NCBI GenBank assembly: GCA_902552345.1
Contig: CACDGO010000001.1
Span: 186,001-250,000 of the forward strand
Length of the DNA stretch: 64,000 nucleotides
From: an uncultured Pelagibacteraceae bacterium
Lineage (GTDB): Bacteria; Pseudomonadota; Alphaproteobacteria; Pelagibacterales; Pelagibacteraceae
Reading direction: 5' to 3'
The position numbers and the translations under genes are program-made. Within the stretch, counting starts at the first letter, position 1; every line of letters starts with the position of its first letter. The notes beneath the pieces were generated by a model, which was not told the origin of the DNA, searched no databases, and saw only the letters and a program-made list of their open reading frames with translations. Shown piece after piece: positions 9,579 through 20,264 of the stretch.

Positions 9579-10051
9579 ATATATTCAACATTAAGTATTT
9601 CAAAATTTCTTTCTCCTGAAGGGGTTTCTACACTAATCATTTCTCCTTTGTTTTTACCTATTAAAGATTTCCCTATAGGACTTTTAAAAAAAATAAGGTT
9701 TTTTTTAATATCAGCCTCATCTTGACCAACTAGTCTGTAAGAAATTTTTTTGTTCGTCTCTAAATCTTGAACTTCTACAGTTGAACCAAATATCACCTTT
9801 CCAACATTTTCGATTTTTGTTACATCTATTACATTAGCTCTAGCTATTATGTCATTAATAGCAATTACACGACTTTCAATAATTGCTTGTTGTTCTTTCG
9901 CTGCATGATATTCAGCATTCTCTTTCAAGTCGCCATGAGATCTTGCCTCTGCAATAGCTGCAACAATTTTTGGTCTTTGAACATTCTTTAAATTTGCTAA
10001 CTCATTTTTCAAATTTTTAAGACCGCTAATTGTAATTGGTTCTTTTTCCAT
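9575..10051 (-). CDS. greA: Transcription elongation factor GreA
   Basis: RPKIVAAIAEARSHGDLKENAEYHAAKEQQ, SPIGKSLIGKNKGE; start taken at internal Met (MEKEPIT). Confidence 0.95.
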   Translation of the reverse strand: MEKEPITISGLKNLKNELANLKNVQRPKIVAAIAEARSHGDLKENAEYHAAKEQQAIIESRVIAINDIIARANVIDVTKIENVGKVIFGSTVEVQDLETNKKISYRLVGQDEADIKKNLIFFKSPIGKSLIGKNKGEMISVETPSGERNFEILNVEYI

Positions 10052-10053
10052 TT

Positions 10054-10878
10054 TTAATTCCATTTTGCTTCAGGAGGTAAAGACATTAAAATTGAGTCGA
10101 TATTTCCACCAGAGTTTAATCCAAACTTTGTACCTCTATCATATAAAAGATTAAACTCAACATATCTTCCTCTTTTTAATAATTGTTTCTCTTTATCTTT
10201 TTTTGTCCATTTTAATTTTTCTTTCCTATTAATAATTTTTTTTGAAATATCAATAAATGATAAACCAAGTTCTCTAACAAATTTAAAATTTTTTATCCAA
10301 TCTTGTGTCTCGTAGTCAAAAAATATACCACCAATCCCCCTTGGCTCTTTTCTGTGTGGTAAAAAAAAATATTCATCGCACCATTTTTTATATTTTTTAT
10401 AATTTTTTTTATTTTGACTACACACTTCTTTTAAATGCTTATGAATGATTTTCTTTTCTTTTGTATCTACGTGGCTAGGTGTTGCATCCATTCCACCTCC
10501 AAACCACTCTTTTGAGGTAACAATAAATCTTGTATTAAAATGAATTGCTGGAATTTTTGGATTTTTCATGTGTGCTACAACAGATATACCTGAGGCCCAG
10601 TATTTACCTTTTTTTTCTGCACCTAAAATATTAGATCTAAATTTTTTAGGAAAAATTCCCGATACTGTAGATTTGTTTACACCAACTTTATCAAATATTT
10701 TTCCGTTAGTAAGTAGATAAGAAAGACCTCCCCCATCACTTTTCTTTTGTTTACTCCAGTATCTTTTTTGAAATTTTTTTTTATTTTTTTCCAGATTTTC
10801 AAATTCTTTACAAATTTGACTTTGCAGATACGAAAACCAGCTATCAGTCATTTTTTTTCTAAATTCTAATGTCATCAT
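10054..10878 (-). CDS. hemF: Oxygen-dependent coproporphyrinogen III oxidase
   Basis: WFGGGMDATPSH, CDEYFFLPHRKEPRGIGGIFFD, FNLLYDRGTKFGLNSGGNIDSILMSLPPEAKW. Confidence 0.96.
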   Translation of the reverse strand: MMTLEFRKKMTDSWFSYLQSQICKEFENLEKNKKKFQKRYWSKQKKSDGGGLSYLLTNGKIFDKVGVNKSTVSGIFPKKFRSNILGAEKKGKYWASGISVVAHMKNPKIPAIHFNTRFIVTSKEWFGGGMDATPSHVDTKEKKIIHKHLKEVCSQNKKNYKKYKKWCDEYFFLPHRKEPRGIGGIFFDYETQDWIKNFKFVRELGLSFIDISKKIINRKEKLKWTKKDKEKQLLKRGRYVEFNLLYDRGTKFGLNSGGNIDSILMSLPPEAKWN

Positions 10879-11324
10879 TTTATCAAACTATTTTGTCTTA
10901 AAGCTTCAGACGCAACTATTGCCACACTAATTGCAACATTAAGCGATCTAGTATTTTTATTCATTGGAATTTTTATCTTATTTTTTAAGATTTTATGCAA
11001 ATGTTCTGGCACTCCTGCGCTTTCTCTTCCAAATAAAAGCATATCATCTTTTTTAAATTTAAATTTATGGTACATTTTTTTGGCTTTTGTTGTCATTAAT
11101 ACTATTCTTGACTTTTTATATTTATTAAGAAATGTTGCAAAGTCTTCGTGCCTGTTAATCTGAGTAAACTTCATATAATCCATGACAACTCTTTTAAATC
11201 TCCTGTCACCCAAATTGAATCCACAAGGTTCAATCAAGTGTATCTTTAAATTCAAGCAAGCACCCAATCTAATTATTGCTGCAGTATTTTGAGGGATATC
11301 AGGTTTATAAAGGACAATGTGCAT
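10875..11324 (-). CDS. trmL: tRNA (cytidine/uridine-34 2'-O)-methyltransferase TrmL
   Basis: SPOUT family: LYKPDIPQNTAAIIRLGACLN, LLFGRESAGVPE, RSLNVAISVAIVASEALRQ. Confidence 0.93.
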   Translation of the reverse strand: MHIVLYKPDIPQNTAAIIRLGACLNLKIHLIEPCGFNLGDRRFKRVVMDYMKFTQINRHEDFATFLNKYKKSRIVLMTTKAKKMYHKFKFKKDDMLLFGRESAGVPEHLHKILKNKIKIPMNKNTRSLNVAISVAIVASEALRQNSLIK

Positions 11325-11412
11325 TATTTTAGCCTAATTATGTGTCATTCTGACCCTAGAAATTTTAATAATATGGTTTTATTTAATAATTACATTATAA
11401 GCACTAACATAA

Positions 11413-11934
11413 ATGAGCAAAGAAGAAAAAAAAGTTAATCGAAGAGATTTTTTATTTACAGCTAGTTATACGGTTGGGGCAGTAGGTGTTGGAGCAGTTA
11501 TTTGGCCGATGATTGATCAAATGAACCCAGACAAAGCTCAACAAGCGTTAGCTACTACTGAAGTTGATATTAGCAACATTGATCCTGGAAAATCGATCAC
11601 AGTCTTATGGAGAGGTAAGCCAGTTTTTTTAAAAAGAAGAACCCCTGAGGAAATAGCAGAGGCTAGGGCCGTAAACATGGACGATTTGCCTGATCCTCAA
11701 AAGGACGAAGAAAGAGTAAAAGAAGGTAAAGATGAATGGTTAGTTATGTTAGGGGTCTGTACTCATCTAGGATGTGTGCCTTTAAAAGATAAAGGAGACT
11801 TTAACGGCTGGTTCTGTCCTTGTCACGGTTCACATTATGATGTGTCAGGCAGAATTAGGAAAGGACCAGCACCAACAAATATGGAAATACCAAAATTTGA
11901 ATTTGTAGATAATAATACAATTAAGATAGGTTAA
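11413..11934 (+). CDS. petA: Ubiquinol-cytochrome c reductase Rieske iron-sulfur subunit
   Basis: Tat-like NRRDFLF leader; CTHLGC and CPCHGS cluster ligands. Confidence 0.97.
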   Translation: MSKEEKKVNRRDFLFTASYTVGAVGVGAVIWPMIDQMNPDKAQQALATTEVDISNIDPGKSITVLWRGKPVFLKRRTPEEIAEARAVNMDDLPDPQKDEERVKEGKDEWLVMLGVCTHLGCVPLKDKGDFNGWFCPCHGSHYDVSGRIRKGPAPTNMEIPKFEFVDNNTIKIG

Positions 11935-11940
11935 AAAAAT

Positions 11941-13200
11941 ATGAGCGAGCACGAATATACACCGAAATCTAAAGCAGGAAAATGGTTTAACGATCGTTTG
12001 CCGTTGCTCACTCTTGGAGCGCACCTTACAGATTATCCAACACCTAAAAATCTAAATTATTGGTGGACTTTTGGTGGAATTTTAACTTTTTGTTTAATCA
12101 CTCAAATAGTAACAGGAATTGTTTTAGCAATGCATTATGTTGCTCATGCAGATTTAGCTTTTGCAAGCGTTGAACACATAATGAGAGATGTAAATTATGG
12201 TTGGCTAATAAGATATATTCATAGCAATGGTGCATCTATGTTTTTCCTTGCAGTTTATATTCATATTTTTAGGTCTTTATTTTATGGATCATATAAATCA
12301 CCAAGAGAAGTAATTTGGATCATAGGTCTGATGATTTATTTATTAATGATGGCGGCAGCTTTCATGGGTTATGTTTTGCCTTGGGGACAAATGAGCTTTT
12401 GGGGCGCTACAGTAATAACTAACTTATTTAGTGCAATTCCGTTAGTTGGAGACAGCATAACAACTTGGTTGTGGGGAGCATACTCTGTAGATAATCCAAC
12501 ACTAAACAGATTCTTTAGTTTACATTACTTAATACCGTTTTTAATTTTAGGATTAGTAGTTTTACACATTTGGGCTTTACATGTTCCAGGAAATAATAAC
12601 CCTGTGGGAATTGATATAAAGAAACCATCTAAAGATACAGTGCCATTCCATCCTTATATAACAATTAAAGACGCTTTTGCACTTTTAGTTTTTATGATCA
12701 TATTTGCCGGATTTGTATTCTTCACTCCCAATGTTTTGGGACACTCAGACAATTATATTCCTGCAAATCCGTTAGTTACACCTGCTCATATCGTACCCGA
12801 ATGGTATTTATTACCATTTTACGCAATTTTAAGATCTGTACCTGATAAATTAGGTGGAGTAATTTTAATGTTCAGTGCAATTTTTATTTTATTTGTATTA
12901 CCTTGGTTAGATACTTCAAAAGTTAGATCGGCCGTTTTTAGACCGATTTATAGACAGTTCTTTTGGATATTAGTAATAGACGTTCTAATGCTTGGTTATG
13001 TTGGTGCAATGCCAGCTGAAGGAATTTACTTAGTATTAGCTAGAGTGGGAACTATTTATTACTTCTTACATTTTATAGTAGTTATGCCTGTTGTCGGTTA
13101 TTTGGAAAAAACAGATCCGATTCCTATGAGCATCTCGGAGCCGGTATTAACCGGAGGAACAGAACCGTCTTTAGCTAGGAAGGTTAATGATAAAGTCTAA
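11941..13200 (+). CDS. petB: Cytochrome b of bc1 complex
   Basis: Full-length cytochrome b; [34 protein letters not shown]. Confidence 0.98.
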   Translation: MSEHEYTPKSKAGKWFNDRLPLLTLGAHLTDYPTPKNLNYWWTFGGILTFCLITQIVTGIVLAMHYVAHADLAFASVEHIMRDVNYGWLIRYIHSNGASMFFLAVYIHIFRSLFYGSYKSPREVIWIIGLMIYLLMMAAAFMGYVLPWGQMSFWGATVITNLFSAIPLVGDSITTWLWGAYSVDNPTLNRFFSLHYLIPFLILGLVVLHIWALHVPGNNNPVGIDIKKPSKDTVPFHPYITIKDAFALLVFMIIFAGFVFFTPNVLGHSDNYIPANPLVTPAHIVPEWYLLPFYAILRSVPDKLGGVILMFSAIFILFVLPWLDTSKVRSAVFRPIYRQFFWILVIDVLMLGYVGAMPAEGIYLVLARVGTIYYFLHFIVVMPVVGYLEKTDPIPMSISEPVLTGGTEPSLARKVNDKV

Positions 13201-13969
13201 TATAAAACTACTCGTTTTATCTTTTTTGTTACTTATTTCACTTAGACCACTACAAAGCGCTGAAATGGTTGATCCAATTAAAGTGGATTGGAGTTTTAAA
13301 GGTTTAACGGGAAAATTTGATAGAGCATCACTACAAAGAGGTTTTCAAGTTTATAAAGAAGTCTGTGCTTCTTGCCATTCAATGCAATATCTAAGCTACA
13401 GAAATCTAGGAGAACCTGGCGGTCCCGAGTTTTCAGAACAAGAAGTAAAAGCAATTGCTGCTAGTTTTGAAATAGAGGATGGTCCAGACTCTCAAGGAGA
13501 AATGTTTACTCGACCAGGAAAACCTTCAGATAAATTTAAAAGTCCGTATCCTAATGTCCAGGCAGCAACAGCTGCTAATGGTGGGGCATACCCGCCTGAT
13601 ATGTCAGTTTTAGTAAAGGCAAGAAAAGGAGGAGCTAACTACATTTATTCAGTTCTTGTCGGTTACGAAGACCCTCCTCCAGGTGTAACTCTTGACGACG
13701 GTGTTTATTACAATAAATATATGGCAGGCAATAAGATAAAAATGCCAAATAATTTAATGGATGGTCTAGTTGAATATGCAGATGGTACCGAGTCTACTGT
13801 TGATCAAATGGCTAAAGATGTAACAACTTTTTTGGCTTGGGCTGCTGAACCAGAGCTTGAGGAAAGACATAAAACTGGTGTCAAGGTAATTATTTATTTA
13901 GTACTTTTAACAATACTTGTTTATTTAAGCATGAAAAAAATTTGGTCAAGGGTTGACTCGGAAGTGTAA
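13187..13969 (+). CDS. petC: Cytochrome c1
   Basis: CASCHSM haem motif; C-terminal TM anchor; follows petB. Confidence 0.97.
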   Translation: MIKSNIKLLVLSFLLLISLRPLQSAEMVDPIKVDWSFKGLTGKFDRASLQRGFQVYKEVCASCHSMQYLSYRNLGEPGGPEFSEQEVKAIAASFEIEDGPDSQGEMFTRPGKPSDKFKSPYPNVQAATAANGGAYPPDMSVLVKARKGGANYIYSVLVGYEDPPPGVTLDDGVYYNKYMAGNKIKMPNNLMDGLVEYADGTESTVDQMAKDVTTFLAWAAEPELEERHKTGVKVIIYLVLLTILVYLSMKKIWSRVDSEV

Positions 13970-15016
13970 TACATCGCCGTCTTTAACAATATACTCTTTT
14001 CCTTCAATCCTTAATTTTCCATTCTCTTTGCATTTTTCTGCACTTCCATATTTTATGAAATCTTCGCAGCTTACAGCTTCCGCTCTAATAAAATTTTTTT
14101 CAAAATCTGTATGAATGACACTCGCTGCTTTCGGAGCCGGAGTATTTTTTCTTACTGTCCATGCTCTACTTTCCTCTGGTCCGGATGTGAAAAAGGTATC
14201 TAGTTTTAGAAGATCATAGCCTCCTTTAATAAGTTGATTTAAACCTGTTTTGTCTAAACCAATATCCTTCATAAAAGTTTCTTTTTCACTTTTTTCAAGA
14301 CTAGAAAGTTGATCTTCAATATCTGCACAAATGTGAATTATCTTTTCATTTGGGTATTTAATTTTAACCATTTCAGTATATCTATTTCCCTTTGATAGGT
14401 TTTCCTCATCTACATTGCATACTATTATTTTTGGCTTGATACTTAATAATCCAATATTGTAGAGAATTTTTTCCTCTACTGCATTATTGATTATGGCTTC
14501 TTCACCTCTATTTAAACTGTCCAATTTTTCACTTAAAATTTTAATTTCTTTTTCATCGAGTAATTTTTTTTTACTTTTTTCCAGTTTTTTTTGAATTATG
14601 TCTAAATCTGATAAAATTATCTCAGTTTTTATAGTTTCAAGGTCATCAGCTGGATTAATTTTTGAGTTTACATGAGTAATTTTTTCAGAGTCAAAACATC
14701 TTACTAGATGAATAATTGCGTCAACCTCTCTAATGTGGGAAAGAAATTTATTACCTAGTCCCTCACCTTTTGAAGCGCCTTTTACTAAACCTGCAATATC
14801 TACAAATGTAATATTAGTATAAATTTTTTTTTTTGAGTTTGATAATTTTGCAAGCTGATCCAACCTGTAATCAATTACGTCAACAACTCCAATATTAGGA
14901 TCAATTGTGCAAAAAGGAAAATTTGCTGCCTCTGCATTTTTTGAAGCGGTTAGGGCATTGAATAAAGTAGACTTACCAACATTTGGAAGCCCAACGATTC
15001 CACATTTAAATCCCAT
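13946..15016 (-). CDS. ychF: YchF/OBG family GTPase/ATPase
   Basis: [33 protein letters not shown]-terminal TGS-like domain ending [11 protein letters not shown]. Confidence 0.97.
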   Translation of the reverse strand: MGFKCGIVGLPNVGKSTLFNALTASKNAEAANFPFCTIDPNIGVVDVIDYRLDQLAKLSNSKKKIYTNITFVDIAGLVKGASKGEGLGNKFLSHIREVDAIIHLVRCFDSEKITHVNSKINPADDLETIKTEIILSDLDIIQKKLEKSKKKLLDEKEIKILSEKLDSLNRGEEAIINNAVEEKILYNIGLLSIKPKIIVCNVDEENLSKGNRYTEMVKIKYPNEKIIHICADIEDQLSSLEKSEKETFMKDIGLDKTGLNQLIKGGYDLLKLDTFFTSGPEESRAWTVRKNTPAPKAASVIHTDFEKNFIRAEAVSCEDFIKYGSAEKCKENGKLRIEGKEYIVKDGDVLHFRVNP

Positions 15017-15578
15017 TAAGATTTTGATTAACTTTGCTAGAAAATAAATCTATTTTTTTATCAATTAATGTAGGTATTTGTCTTACGATGTTTTCAGTTA
15101 TTTCTTTAATTTTTTCTTCCTCATCTTCTTTAAAATCCTCTAACACATGGTTATTAACTTTTTTCTTTTGTTTTGGATGACCTATTCCAACTCTTACTCT
15201 GGAGTAATCTTTACCTATAAACTTATCTATTGAATTAATTCCATTATGTCCAGCACTACTCCCTCCAAACTTGGCTTTTATTTTTCCAAAATCTATGTCC
15301 ATATCATCGTGGAAAACTATCACGTCTTTCGCATCAATCTTAAAATAATCTATTAATTCTTTTATAGCTGTGCCTGAGTTGTTCATAAACGTAAGTGGTT
15401 TGATTGCATAGATTTTCTTTTCCTCAATACTACCAGTTGTTAACAATCCTTTAAATTTAGGTTTTTGTTTTGAAAGTTTAAAGTGTTCATTGATTGCATC
15501 AATAATTTTAAAACCAATGTTGTGTCTTGTATTTGTATAGTCTGATCCTGGATTTCCTAATCCAACTAATAAAAGCAT
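15006..15578 (-). CDS. pth: Peptidyl-tRNA hydrolase
   Basis: LLVGLGNPGSDYTNTRHNIGF, VFHDDMDIDFGKIKAKFGGSSAGHNGI. Confidence 0.97.
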   Translation of the reverse strand: MLLLVGLGNPGSDYTNTRHNIGFKIIDAINEHFKLSKQKPKFKGLLTTGSIEEKKIYAIKPLTFMNNSGTAIKELIDYFKIDAKDVIVFHDDMDIDFGKIKAKFGGSSAGHNGINSIDKFIGKDYSRVRVGIGHPKQKKKVNNHVLEDFKEDEEEKIKEITENIVRQIPTLIDKKIDLFSSKVNQNLNGI

Positions 15579-15583
15579 ATTAT

Positions 15584-16339
15584 TTATTTCTTTTCAGCAG
15601 GTTTTTTTTCAGCGAGTTTTTTTTCTTCAGGTTTTTTTCCAGCAGAGGTGTCTTTTGTTTTTTCGTCTTTCTTAGCCGCATCTCCTTCTTTAGTTGCACC
15701 TTGAGCTCCATCTGCTTGAACTTCGCCACCTTCAGCTCCCTCTGCAGGTGTTTCCTCTACAGGTTTCTCTGGTTCTTTTATTACAGTTGGAGCCGCAACA
15801 GTTGCAACTACGAAATCACGATCAATAATTGTTGGAATTACGTTATCTGGAAGTTTAACTGACGAGATTTTAATACTAGTTCCTATATCGGTACCATTTA
15901 AATCTACAACTATTTCATTTGGTATATTTTCAGCTGGACATCTTAGCTCAACTTTTCTTCTCACAATATTTAATACGCCACCCCTTTTTAATCCGGGTGA
16001 GTCTGGATGATTGATAAACTTAACTGGTATTTCTAAAACTATTTTTTTACCTGACACTATTCTCATAAAATCTATGTGTATTGGCTCTTCAGAAACTACA
16101 TGATAGGAAACATCTCTTGGTATCACTTTTTCTTTTTTGCCATCAATTTCAATTTCAAGCACTTTTGATAAAAAAGTTTCAGAATTAATTATGTTAGAAA
16201 TTTCTTTTTTACTAATGGAGATATTTTGATTAGGATTTTTTCCACCGTATAAAATTGCAGGTATAAAACCGTTTGCTCTCAGTTTATTATTTGAGCCAGT
16301 TGAAAGATCATCTCTTTTTGTAGCTTTAAGGTTGCTCAT
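15584..16339 (-). CDS. rplY: 50S ribosomal protein L25 (Ctc form) with low-complexity C-terminal tail
   Basis: RDDLSTGSNNKLRANGFIPAILYGGKNPNQNISI; tail EEKKLAEKKPAEKK. Confidence 0.93.
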   Translation of the reverse strand: MSNLKATKRDDLSTGSNNKLRANGFIPAILYGGKNPNQNISISKKEISNIINSETFLSKVLEIEIDGKKEKVIPRDVSYHVVSEEPIHIDFMRIVSGKKIVLEIPVKFINHPDSPGLKRGGVLNIVRRKVELRCPAENIPNEIVVDLNGTDIGTSIKISSVKLPDNVIPTIIDRDFVVATVAAPTVIKEPEKPVEETPAEGAEGGEVQADGAQGATKEGDAAKKDEKTKDTSAGKKPEEKKLAEKKPAEKK

Positions 16340-16388
16340 AAAATTATCGAAAGAGGTATATAACTCAAGATATAAATTAAAACAAGTG

Positions 16389-17321
16389 CTAATTGAATAA
16401 ATCTGATACTGAATTTGAATTAGCTATTCTTTTTATGGCTTCTGACATAAGTGAGGCAATAGACAACACCTCTATTTTATTATTATTTTTAATCTTTTGA
16501 GTATTATCAATTGTATCCGTAATTATTAATTTCTTTATTTTTGATTTTTTAATTTTTTGAACTGCATCGCCACTTAGAACAGCGTGAGTTATAAAAACAT
16601 ATACTTCATTAGCTCCATTTCTTTTTAGAGCATCTACAGCATTTACAATAGTGCCTCCGCTATCAATTATGTCATCAACTATAATACAAGTTTTATTTTT
16701 AACATTTCCAATAATATTCATAACTTCAGATTTTCCAGGTGCAGGCCTTCTTTTATCAATGATCGCTAAATCAGCTTTAATCCTTGTTGCTAGCGCTCTT
16801 GTTCTTGCAACACCTCCTACATCAGGTGAAACACAGATCAATTTTTTGTTACTAAATTTTTTTTTGATATATTTTGAAAACAGTGGTGCCGTGTATAAAT
16901 TATCTACTGGCATATCAAAGAAACCTTGTATTTGACCGGCATGTAAATCTACAGTTACAACTCTTGTGGCACCTGCATTCGAAATCAAATTTGCAACAAC
17001 TTTTGCCGAGATTGAAGTTCTCGGAGCTACTTTTCTATCTTGTCTTGCGTAACCAAAATAAGGGATCACGGCTGTTACAGTTTTTGCTGAAGATCTTTTT
17101 AAGGCATCAATAACTAATAAAAGCTCCATTATATTATCATTAGCAGGATTTGACGTTGATTGAATTACAAATACACTATTGCCTCTTATATTTTCATTTA
17201 TCTCAATATAAATTTCACCGTCAGCAAATCTTCTGATATTTGTGTTAATTAATTTAAGTTTAAGGTTTTTAGAAATATCTTTGCTAAGCTTAAGATTGCT
17301 AGTTCCAGATAAAATTTTCAT
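16389..17321 (-). CDS. prs: Ribose-phosphate pyrophosphokinase
   Basis: FADGEIYIEI, PYFGYARQDRK, VDDIIDSGGTI. Confidence 0.97.
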   Translation of the reverse strand: MKILSGTSNLKLSKDISKNLKLKLINTNIRRFADGEIYIEINENIRGNSVFVIQSTSNPANDNIMELLLVIDALKRSSAKTVTAVIPYFGYARQDRKVAPRTSISAKVVANLISNAGATRVVTVDLHAGQIQGFFDMPVDNLYTAPLFSKYIKKKFSNKKLICVSPDVGGVARTRALATRIKADLAIIDKRRPAPGKSEVMNIIGNVKNKTCIIVDDIIDSGGTIVNAVDALKRNGANEVYVFITHAVLSGDAVQKIKKSKIKKLIITDTIDNTQKIKNNNKIEVLSIASLMSEAIKRIANSNSVSDLFN

Positions 17322-17369
17322 GAAAGATAATTATTTATACAATTATTTTGTTTAGTTTTCAAATTTAAT

Positions 17370-18122
17370 CTAACTTAGACTTATTATTGATATACATCTA
17401 CCATAATCTTTATGTCCCAAATTTGATGATTTTCTATAGCTAAAAAAGTTATTACTTTCCTTAAAAGTATCATGATTTACATGATCGACCTTAACCTTAA
17501 GCTTCAAAAGTTTATCTGCCACAAATTTTCTCAAATCAAACAATTTTTTCTTTCTATTTTTATATGAAAAAAACTTTTGGTTTTTTTTAGATTGAGACAT
17601 AAATTTACGATAAAATCTTAAATCTACCTCATAATTTTTTTTTCCTATGCAAGGTCCTATAGTTGCATATATTTCATTTTTTGAATTAAGTTTTTTAATT
17701 TTGTTGACAGTATTTTTAATGATACCTGAGAATGCACCTCGCCATCCAGCGTGTATACAAGCGATGACTTTATTTTTATGATCAAAGATTAAAACAGGAA
17801 CACAATCTGCAGTTAAAACTGCCAAGGCTAGACCATTAACATTAGTTATAAGCGCATCAGAATTTATTTTTTTCTTATTATTACACTCATAAATCTCTTT
17901 TACTTTATTGCTGTGAGTTTGATTCATGAGTATCAAGTTTTTATTTTTTATTCCCATTTTTTTTGCCACGTAACTAAGATTTTTAATAATATTCTTTTTA
18001 TTATCGCTTGATCCAAATCCACAATTTAAACTCTTAAATAAACCCTTTGAATAACCTCCATTTCTAGAAAAAAAACAATGGTTTATGTCCTTAAATTTTT
18101 TAAGTTTTCTTGAATAAAACAT
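17370..18122 (-). CDS. pgeF: Laccase-domain protein YfiH/PgeF family
   Basis: HCFFSRNGGYSKGLFKSLNCG, QTHSNKV, LTADCVPVLIFD, HAGWRGA. Confidence 0.93.
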   Translation of the reverse strand: MFYSRKLKKFKDINHCFFSRNGGYSKGLFKSLNCGFGSSDNKKNIIKNLSYVAKKMGIKNKNLILMNQTHSNKVKEIYECNNKKKINSDALITNVNGLALAVLTADCVPVLIFDHKNKVIACIHAGWRGAFSGIIKNTVNKIKKLNSKNEIYATIGPCIGKKNYEVDLRFYRKFMSQSKKNQKFFSYKNRKKKLFDLRKFVADKLLKLKVKVDHVNHDTFKESNNFFSYRKSSNLGHKDYGRCISIISLS

Positions 18123-19186
18123 TACCTGAAACCAAAATATTTATTATTTTTATTGCTATATGCTAAATTTGCTTTGAACAAATCTCCCATTAATTTAGGA
18201 CTAATTAGTCTTTTTAATCTATAAAATAGATTAGCTTGGTCCATGAATTTCATTTTTCTAGATATTATTTCAGCTCTATCTTTAATTCCAAGGTTAATTA
18301 AAAAATCTTTTTGTGAAATTGTTTTTTTAACTTTAAGTTTATTTTTTTTAAAAAATTCGTTAAGGAGAGTAAAATTAACATGTGAGGTCACATCGGCTTT
18401 ACCCAAATTTTTCAAAATATGATTTTTTTTATGTTTGATTACGGACTGCAAAGTGTTCTGATTGTTCGGTTGTTTATATCCATAATCAATTAACAAAATA
18501 CATCCCTTTAATCTAATTACTTGTTTGACAATTTTTTCTAATTCGTCAAAACCAGATTTTGGAAATTCAATAAATTGAAGTTTTTTTAAAGATTTATAAG
18601 AGTTTATAATTTTAAAATTTTCTTTAGATGCTTTTTTATAAACTTCTCTAATTTTATTATTTTTATCAATAAAAAAGTATTTTTCATATAAACGGTTTTT
18701 TAAACGTTTAAATTGTTTTATTGGAATAGCATCGAAAAATTCATTTCCAAAAAAAATAACAGGACCCTTTTTTAAATTATTGAAATTTTTTATCCATTTA
18801 ATATCTTTACTATTAATATTTTTTTTTTGTAATTTTCTCAAAAGTTCACTTTTTTCAAATAAATAAATTTTCTTGGAATCATTAAATTTTGGAAATCTCC
18901 TAAAAACTTTCAATAATATTTTTACTAAGCTACCATCCCCAGGTCCCAATTCTACCACATTAAAATTTTTGGGTTTACCAAAAACTTCCCAAGTAGAAAC
19001 TATCCAAATTGCAATCATTTCAGAAAATAAATTTGAAATATTTGGTGAGGTTACAAAATCACCATAATAGCCAAAAGGTCTTTTTGAATTGTAATATCCA
19101 AATTTTTTATCATAAAGCACATTATTAAAAAATTTATCAATTGGAATAATCTTTAAGTTTTTAAAATATTTAAAATCAGTTTTCAT
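18122..19186 (-). CDS. SAM-dependent methyltransferase, NDUFAF7/MidA family
   Basis: YYNSKRPFGYYGDFVTSPNISNLFSEMIAIW, VVELGPGDGSL, FFGNEFFDAIPIKQF. Confidence 0.88.
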   Translation of the reverse strand: MKTDFKYFKNLKIIPIDKFFNNVLYDKKFGYYNSKRPFGYYGDFVTSPNISNLFSEMIAIWIVSTWEVFGKPKNFNVVELGPGDGSLVKILLKVFRRFPKFNDSKKIYLFEKSELLRKLQKKNINSKDIKWIKNFNNLKKGPVIFFGNEFFDAIPIKQFKRLKNRLYEKYFFIDKNNKIREVYKKASKENFKIINSYKSLKKLQFIEFPKSGFDELEKIVKQVIRLKGCILLIDYGYKQPNNQNTLQSVIKHKKNHILKNLGKADVTSHVNFTLLNEFFKKNKLKVKKTISQKDFLINLGIKDRAEIISRKMKFMDQANLFYRLKRLISPKLMGDLFKANLAYSNKNNKYFGFR

Positions 19187-19967
19187 TTTTTTTTAAAAAA
19201 TTTAACATCATCAATCCTGCTATAACCATAATAATACTTAAAATCATACCTGTGCTAAAAATACCAAAAAAATAACCGATGTGAGCGTCGGGCTCTCTAA
19301 AAAATTCTGAAATAATTCTAAATACACCATATAAGATTAAAAACATATATGAGCATTTACCTATTTTATAGTTTTGTTTCGACATAAAAACATTAAGTAA
19401 AAAAAATAGAATCAAACCTTCAAAAAAAGCCTCATACAATTGAGATGGATGTCTTGGGATTTGATCAACATTTGGAAACACCACGGCCCAAGGAACTGTT
19501 GTAGCTTTTCCTACAAGTTCACCATTAATAAAATTTGCTATTCGTCCAAAAAAAATACCAATAGGTGAAACACAGGCAATAATATCTAAAAAAATTAATT
19601 TTTTAATTTTTCTTAAATAAGAAAATAAGAAAGTTCCTACTATAATTCCAATTAAAGCTCCATGAAATGACATACCGCCTTCCCAAATTTTAAATATATC
19701 TAGAGGATTCGATAAATAGTAACTAAAATTATAAAAAAACACATATCCGAGTCTTCCACCAACTACTAATGATACAATCAAATAAGTTATTAGATCATCG
19801 AATAGATTTAGTTTTGACTTACCTTTTTCAATTCCAAACAGCCGCGTAATTATTTTTTTTCCATACCACCAACCTATAAGAATACCAAATATGTATGATA
19901 AAGAGTACCATCTTACAGCAATAATCCCAAAATCTAACAACACAGGGTCAAAATTATGGGTAAACAT
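19176..19967 (-). CDS. lgt: Prolipoprotein diacylglyceryl transferase
   Basis: GGMSFHGALIG, FFGRIANFINGELVG, RHPSQLYEAFFEG. Confidence 0.97.
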   Translation of the reverse strand: MFTHNFDPVLLDFGIIAVRWYSLSYIFGILIGWWYGKKIITRLFGIEKGKSKLNLFDDLITYLIVSLVVGGRLGYVFFYNFSYYLSNPLDIFKIWEGGMSFHGALIGIIVGTFLFSYLRKIKKLIFLDIIACVSPIGIFFGRIANFINGELVGKATTVPWAVVFPNVDQIPRHPSQLYEAFFEGLILFFLLNVFMSKQNYKIGKCSYMFLILYGVFRIISEFFREPDAHIGYFFGIFSTGMILSIIMVIAGLMMLNFLKKNEN

Positions 19968-20018
19968 ATTTACTTATATCACATTTGAAATTAACATTCC
20001 TATCAAATAAGATAAGTT

Positions 20019-20264
20019 ATGAATAATTCAGAAAAAATTTTAAAAACTTTGTCAAATTTAATTGAAAACGGTATTTTGACATCAAAAGATCTAAAAAAAG
20101 AAATATCAAATGATTTAAAATTCAAAAAAGACAAAATATTAAATAAACTTGAGTTAGTTTCCAGAGAAGAGTTCGAGGTTCTTAAAAGCATTGTTCAAAA
20201 ACAAGATAAGATAATAAAAAAGTTAAAAAATAATACTAAGTCTAAAAAGGTAAAGAAATCTTAA
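20019..20264 (+). CDS. ubiK: UbiK/BMFP-domain accessory factor
   Basis: 81-aa coiled-coil protein, LVSREEFEVLKSIVQKQDKIIKKL typical BMFP C-terminus. Confidence 0.75.
   Translation: MNNSEKILKTLSNLIENGILTSKDLKKEISNDLKFKKDKILNKLELVSREEFEVLKSIVQKQDKIIKKLKNNTKSKKVKKS

Noticed and set aside
15527-15862. 111-aa + strand ORF (Phe-rich) opposite rplY
   Set aside because: Antisense to the low-complexity L25 tail; composition mirrors poly-Lys codons; no family motifs.
16651-17113. Overlapping + strand ORFs opposite prs
   Set aside because: Antisense to conserved prs; no family similarity recognised.
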